DNA of 5,170 nt, from positions 1 to 5,170 of the forward strand of contig JAUHVN010000211.1 of NCBI GenBank assembly GCA_030425055.1, read 5' to 3'. The notes beneath the pieces were generated by a model. It was not told where the DNA came from. It worked only from the letters and a program-made list of their open reading frames with translations, and made no database searches. This document shows positions 1-2,701 of the stretch, piece by piece. The position numbers were made by a program, and so were the translations under genes. This stretch comes from Actinomycetes bacterium (lineage in GTDB: Bacteria > Actinomycetota > Actinomycetes > Actinomycetales > Microbacteriaceae). How positions within the stretch are numbered: the stretch's first letter is position 1; each line of letters starts with the position of its first letter.

Positions 1-1683
1 CGAGAACAGCCACGTGCGGATGATGTCCCGACCCTGGGGTCGCAGATCGAACGGGGCGACGAGGTTCCACAGTTCGGGGTCGCGCTCCCAGCCTCCCGCG
101 AGCTGCGGCGTCAGCGACGAGGTCGCCCACGTGTCGAAGATGTCGTTCTCACCCTCGAAGCCCCCCGGAACGCCGCGCTGATCCGGGGTGTACCCGGCGG
201 GCACATCGGTGCTCGGGTCGACGGGCAGCGACGCGGCATCCGGTGTGAGCACACGCGCGTAGTCGCGGTCGCCGTTCTCGTCGAGCGCGTACCAGACGGG
301 GATCGGCACGCCGAAGAAGCGCTGGCGCGAGATGAGCCAGTCGCCGGTGAGCCCGTTGGTCCAGTTCTCGTAGCGCACGCGCATGAAGTCCGGATGCCAC
401 GACATGCCCTGGCCGAGCTGGATGAGCCTGTCGCGCAGCTCCTCGTCGCGCGCGCCGTTGCGCAGGTACCACTGGCGCGTCGAGACGATCTCGAGCGGAC
501 GGTCGCCCTTCTCGTAGAACTTCACGGCATGCGTGAACGGCTTGGGGTCGCCGTCCATCGCGCCGGACTCCTGCAGCAGCTCGACGATGCGCTTTTTCGC
601 GCTGAACACCGTCTTGCCGACGAGCTCGTCGTACGCCGCGCGCCCGGCATCCGTCACGATCACGTCGGGGGCCTCGGCCATGACGCGGCCGTCCTGACCG
701 AGGATCGTGCGGTTGGGCAGGTCGAGTTCACGCCACCACACGATGTCGGTGACATCGCCGAACGTGCAGATCATCGCGATGCCCGAGCCCTTGTCCTGCT
801 GGGCGAGCGGATGCGCGAGCACCGGCACCTCGACATCGAACAGCGGCGTGCGCACCGTCGAGCCGAACAGCGGCTGGTATCGCTCGTCGTCGGGGTGCGC
901 GACGAGCGCGACGCACGCGGGGAGCAGCTCGGGGCGCGTCGTCTCGATGAAGACATCACCCGAGCCGTCGGTCTTGGCGAAGCCGACGCGGTGGTACGCC
1001 GCGGGCTGGTCGCGGTCTTCGAGCTCCGCCTGCGCGACCGCGGTGCGGAAGTCGATGTCCCACAGCGTCGGAGCGAGGTCCTGGAAGGCCTCGCCGCGTT
1101 CGAGGTTGCGCAGGAAGGCCAGTTGGCTCGTGCGCATCGTCTCGTCCGAGATCGTGCGGTAGGTCTGGGTCCAGTCGACGCTGAGGCCGAGCGAGCGCCA
1201 CAGCGCCTCGAAGTGCTTCTCGTCCTCGACGGTGAGCTTCTCGCACAGTTCGATGAAGTTGCGGCGGCTGATCGGGATCTGGTCGGCCGCGCGCGAGGAC
1301 TTGTTGTCACCGCCTTCGTAGGGCGGGGTGAAGTCGGCGTCGTACGGCAGCGACGGGTCGCAGCGCACGCCGTAGTAGTTCTGCACGCGCCGCTCGGTGG
1401 GAAGCCCGTTGTCGTCCCAGCCCATCGGATAGAAGACGGTCTTGCCGCGCATGCGCTCGAAGCGCACCTTGACGTCGGTGTGCGTGTAGCTGAACACGTG
1501 GCCGATGTGCAGCGACCCCGAGGCGGTGGGCGGCGGGGTGTCGACGGAGTAGATTCCCGGGCGGCCGACCTCGGCGGCGCGGATGCGGTCGAAGAGGTAG
1601 GTGCCCTTCTCTTCCCACACGGCATCCCACTTGTTCTCGAGACCCTCGAGGGCGGGCTTGTCGGGGATGTGCGCGTCGGCCAT
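1..1683 (-). CDS. valS: Valyl-tRNA synthetase, type 2 (archaeal-like), N-terminal 561 residues; gene runs off the left edge
   Basis: Cytoplasmic class I synthetase that attaches valine to tRNA-Val and edits mischarged threonine. The Rossmann-fold signature HIGH is at residues 59-62 after TPPPTASGSL, followed by GWDDNGLPTE at 88-97. The CP1 editing insertion contains ETTRPELLPA (247-256) and GSGIAMICTFGD (299-310). The catalytic domain resumes with ISRQRFFGVPIPVW (451-464) and FDTWATSSLTP (516-526). The KMSKS loop, anticodon-binding domain and stop lie beyond base 1; type 2 enzymes are roughly 800-870 residues long, so about two thirds is present. The ATG at 1683 is chosen because AGGAG sits five bases upstream and the protein begins in the usual way (MADAHIPDKPALEGLENKW). 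GWDDNGLP and DTWATSSLTP are, as I recall them, hallmarks of the archaeal-like type rather than the E. coli type. The identity is very secure; the subtype is recognition from memory. Confidence 0.97.
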   Translation of the reverse strand, partial: MADAHIPDKPALEGLENKWDAVWEEKGTYLFDRIRAAEVGRPGIYSVDTPPPTASGSLHIGHVFSYTHTDVKVRFERMRGKTVFYPMGWDDNGLPTERRVQNYYGVRCDPSLPYDADFTPPYEGGDNKSSRAADQIPISRRNFIELCEKLTVEDEKHFEALWRSLGLSVDWTQTYRTISDETMRTSQLAFLRNLERGEAFQDLAPTLWDIDFRTAVAQAELEDRDQPAAYHRVGFAKTDGSGDVFIETTRPELLPACVALVAHPDDERYQPLFGSTVRTPLFDVEVPVLAHPLAQQDKGSGIAMICTFGDVTDIVWWRELDLPNRTILGQDGRVMAEAPDVIVTDAGRAAYDELVGKTVFSAKKRIVELLQESGAMDGDPKPFTHAVKFYEKGDRPLEIVSTRQWYLRNGARDEELRDRLIQLGQGMSWHPDFMRVRYENWTNGLTGDWLISRQRFFGVPIPVWYALDENGDRDYARVLTPDAASLPVDPSTDVPAGYTPDQRGVPGGFEGENDIFDTWATSSLTPQLAGGWERDPELWNLVAPFDLRPQGRDIIRTWLFS

Positions 1684-1688
1684 GGGGT

Positions 1689-1693
1689 CTCCT
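1689..1693 (-). promoter_or_regulatory. Shine-Dalgarno site of valS
   Basis: The minus strand reads AGGAG followed by ACCCC and then ATG. This is a strong ribosome binding site with five-base spacing and it fixes the valS start at 1683. It contrasts with the weak site in front of ileS and the absence of one before the pentapeptide gene. Confidence 0.85.
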
Positions 1694-1707
1694 GAGGCGA
1701 TATGTGC

Positions 1708-1726
1708 GGCACTGTGTGAGCGTGCC
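1708..1726 (-). other. Small hairpin in the valS leader
   Basis: On the minus strand GGCAC and GTGCC form a five-base-pair stem closing a nine-base loop. It lies between the candidate promoter and the valS ribosome binding site. There is no U-tract after it, so it is not an intrinsic terminator. It is short enough to be a chance hairpin in GC-rich sequence, and no function is assigned. Confidence 0.3.
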
Positions 1727-1746
1727 TGAGTGTGGGATGCCGCTCG

Positions 1747-1752
1747 ATTCTA
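1747..1752 (-). promoter_or_regulatory. Candidate -10 element of a valS promoter
   Basis: The minus strand carries TAGAAT, close to the TATAAT consensus, in an otherwise GC-rich stretch 63 bases upstream of the valS start. Initiation about seven bases downstream would give a leader of roughly 57 bases. No recognisable TTGACA-like -35 element lies 16-18 bases upstream; that position is occupied by a 12-base tandem repeat. Weak -35 boxes are common in actinobacteria. valS could also be read from the pentapeptide gene upstream, since no terminator is visible between them. Confidence 0.4.
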
Positions 1753-1762
1753 CCCGTCGACA

Positions 1763-1786
1763 GCGGGATCGCTCGCGGGATCGCTC
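1763..1786. repeat. 12-base perfect tandem duplication at the 3' end of the pentapeptide gene
   Basis: GCGGGATCGCTC occurs twice head to tail (1763-1774 and 1775-1786). The right-hand copy contributes two of the three bases of the TGA stop codon of the minus-strand pentapeptide gene, and the left-hand copy lies in the gap before valS, where a -35 box would be expected for the candidate valS promoter. It looks like a local slippage or segmental duplication. Confidence 0.7.
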
Positions 1787-2447
1787 AGTCGCGGACGTCG
1801 ATCCCCAGCGCGGCGCCGAGCGCGGGTGCGAGGCGTTCCAGCTGCCACGGCGTGAGCGTGGCACCGCGCAGCGCCGTGGGATCGAGGAACGCGACGGCGT
1901 CCAGCCCGCGCAGATCGACGTGCGCTGCGTGCAGCCCGCGGTTGTCGACCTCGTCCGCCCTGGTCTCGCGGAACGACACGCGCTCGAGCGTCGCCTGCGG
2001 GATGTCGAGGGTGGTGATGGTCGCGTCCGCGATCACGACATCGATCGCTCGGGCTCCGCCCAGGCTCAGGTAGTCGATGCGCACGCCCCGTAGCTCCACT
2101 TCGTCGAGGTCGGCCTCGGCCAGGTCGAGGGTGCCGATGCGGCCGCCGGTGACGCGCACCCGCCGCCAGCGTGCTCCACGGGCAGTGACCGCCGTGGCGC
2201 GCAGGTCGTCGATCTCGACGTCGACCAGCACTGATCCGGTCAGGTCGAGGCGATCGGCGGCCGCACCGGCCAGGACGCACTCGGTGAGGGTCAGGTGCGA
2301 GGCATCCGTGTCGTTGTCGAGCGCGACGATCCGGGTGCGGAACTCCTCGGGCCGCGATCCGAGCCCCGAGACCTCGTCGAGTTCGTCGGGAAGGTCGGGC
2401 GGCGAGACCCGCGGGGCGAGCGGGCGATCGGTTCGCGAAGCCATCAT
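1785..2447 (-). CDS. Pentapeptide-repeat protein of unknown function, 220 residues
   Basis: No function can be assigned. After a charged, proline-rich N-terminus (about residues 1-45), residues about 44-197 fall into an uninterrupted five-residue register, for example LTECV, LTGSV, LAEAD, LGGAR and IPQAT. The pentapeptides group in fours, giving clear 20-residue coils starting at residues 64, 84, 104, 124, 144 and 164, as expected for a right-handed quadrilateral beta-helix. The C-terminus (about 192-217, LRGATLTPWQLERLAPALG) resembles the end of other actinobacterial pentapeptide proteins I recall. There is no signal peptide or membrane segment, so it is probably cytosolic. Some family members (Qnr, MfpA) mimic DNA and bind gyrase; nothing here shows that for this one. 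Two adjacent ATGs (2447, 2444) could start translation, and no Shine-Dalgarno site precedes either. It is transcribed toward valS with a 101-base gap and is divergent from ileS. Confidence 0.88.
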   Translation of the reverse strand: MMASRTDRPLAPRVSPPDLPDELDEVSGLGSRPEEFRTRIVALDNDTDASHLTLTECVLAGAAADRLDLTGSVLVDVEIDDLRATAVTARGARWRRVRVTGGRIGTLDLAEADLDEVELRGVRIDYLSLGGARAIDVVIADATITTLDIPQATLERVSFRETRADEVDNRGLHAAHVDLRGLDAVAFLDPTALRGATLTPWQLERLAPALGAALGIDVRD

Positions 2448-2450
2448 CCG

Positions 2451-2456
2451 ACGCTA
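2451..2456 (-). promoter_or_regulatory. Candidate -10 element for the pentapeptide gene (possibly a leaderless mRNA)
   Basis: The minus strand reads TAGCGT, fitting the TAnnnT form frequent in actinobacterial promoters. Initiation seven bases downstream would fall on base 2444, the A of the second of two adjacent ATG codons, so the message could start exactly at the start codon. This would explain the missing ribosome binding site. The element sits within an eight-base palindrome, CGCTAGCG (2452-2459), and coincides with the -35 position of the opposing ileS promoter. This is inference from position and sequence only. Confidence 0.3.
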
Positions 2457-2473
2457 GCGCGTGCGCGCGCGGG

Positions 2474-2479
2474 TATGAT
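2474..2479 (+). promoter_or_regulatory. Candidate -10 element of the ileS T-box transcript
   Basis: TATGAT differs from TATAAT at one base and stands out in GC-rich sequence. Initiation about seven bases downstream gives A2486, just before the first T-box hairpin, leaving almost no spare leader. The -35 position (2451-2456, ACGCTA) does not resemble TTGACA. The spacer at 2457-2471 is alternating purine-pyrimidine. Confidence 0.6.
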
Positions 2480-2497
2480 CGTGGCATCCGCATCGAT

Positions 2498-2511
2498 CCG
2501 GCCATCACCGG
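2498..2511 (+). promoter_or_regulatory. T-box Stem I with AUC specifier
   Basis: CCGG at 2498-2501 pairs with CCGG at 2508-2511 and closes a six-base loop, CCAUCA. The AUC triplet (2504-2506) is the isoleucine codon read by the GAU anticodon of tRNA-Ile. The specifier sits in the terminal loop of a four-pair stem, not in an internal bulge of a long Stem I as in most Bacillota T-boxes. Confidence 0.85.
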
Positions 2512-2606
2512 GGAGCTCTCGGAAGAAACCTTCGGTCGTCCCGGCGTCCGCAGGGACTAGAACCGAGCGGGGCAGGCCCGTCACAGCCGCAGTGAGAGAG
2601 GTCGCC

Positions 2607-2624
2607 CGCGCCGAACCCGGCGCG
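2607..2624 (+). promoter_or_regulatory. T-box Stem III
   Basis: CGCGCCG (2607-2613) and CGGCGCG (2618-2624) form a perfect seven-pair stem around AACC. It lies between the Stem II region and the antisequestrator, the position Stem III occupies in T-box RNAs. Confidence 0.8.
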
Positions 2625-2630
2625 GAGGCA

Positions 2631-2693
2631 CGCAGGGTGGTACCGCGGTCCGCAAGGGTCGTCCCGGCGACGTGAACACCGCCGAACCCTGCG
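2631..2693 (+). promoter_or_regulatory. T-box switch: antisequestrator versus sequestrator
   Basis: Antisequestrator: CGCAGGG (2631-2637) pairs with TCCC plus the following GCG (2662-2669, G2666 bulged), and ACCGCG (2642-2647) pairs with CGC..GGT (2651-2659, AA bulged). This leaves UGGU (2638-2641) as the tRNA-binding bulge. Sequestrator: CGCAGGGT (2631-2638) is perfectly complementary to ACCCTGCG (2686-2693), and CGGCG (2665-2669) to CGCCG (2680-2684). The two folds share the same 5' strand and exclude each other. The sequestrator helix ends nine bases before the ATG, within the ribosome footprint. Confidence 0.75.
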
Positions 2694-2698
2694 AGAAG
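2693..2698 (+). promoter_or_regulatory. Weak Shine-Dalgarno site of ileS
   Basis: GAGAAG lies three bases before the ATG at 2702. It is a poor match to AGGAGG and unusually close. Its first base is the last paired base of the sequestrator helix, so the repressed fold would press directly on the ribosome binding region. Confidence 0.45.
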
Positions 2699-2701
2699 AC
2701 G

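Larger units (their letters stand above)
2486..2701 (+). promoter_or_regulatory. T-box riboswitch in the ileS leader, ultrashort Stem I class, translational
   Basis: Cis-acting RNA that senses uncharged tRNA-Ile and controls ileS expression. In order: a Stem I hairpin CCGG/CCGG (2498-2501 with 2508-2511) shows the isoleucine codon AUC at 2504-2506 in its loop. Stem II pairs CTCGG (2518-2522) with CCGAG (2563-2567) and encloses GTCCC/GGGAC (2538-2542 with 2553-2557). The conserved AGTGAGAGAGG is at 2591-2601. A perfect seven-pair Stem III closes an AACC loop (2607-2624). The T-box core AGGGTGGTACCGCGG is at 2634-2648. The UGGU bulge (2638-2641) can pair with the ACCA end of tRNA-Ile, the last U matching discriminator A73. 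No run of T follows any hairpin, so attenuation of transcription is unlikely. Translational ileS T-boxes with an ultrashort Stem I are known from actinobacteria; this is one of that family. The 5' end is inferred from the promoter. Confidence 0.93.

Noticed and set aside
394..1695. A 433-codon open frame on the plus strand opposite valS
   Set aside because: It is the antisense shadow of valS in a GC-rich genome. Its low-complexity composition matches no family, and the opposite strand has all the ValRS motifs and a strong ribosome binding site.
1684..1784. A terminator or second T-box between the pentapeptide gene and valS
   Set aside because: The only hairpin (1708-1726) has five pairs and no U-tract, and there is no UGGN core or specifier hairpin. 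The region is too short for a T-box.
2457..2471. The GC alternating tract as a simple-sequence phase-variation repeat
   Set aside because: The dinucleotide run is interrupted by GT and is too short for slippage-driven switching. It is kept only as a possible Z-DNA-prone spacer.
1750..2508. A 252-codon minus-strand frame overlapping the pentapeptide gene
   Set aside because: It is arginine-rich and lacks any repeat register, while the frame at 1785-2447 gives an uninterrupted pentapeptide pattern. It would also start inside the T-box leader of the opposite strand.
2607..2624. Stem III considered as an intrinsic transcription terminator
   Set aside because: The hairpin is strong and GC-rich, but is followed by GAGGCACGCAGGG with no T-run, and it occupies the standard Stem III place of a T-box.
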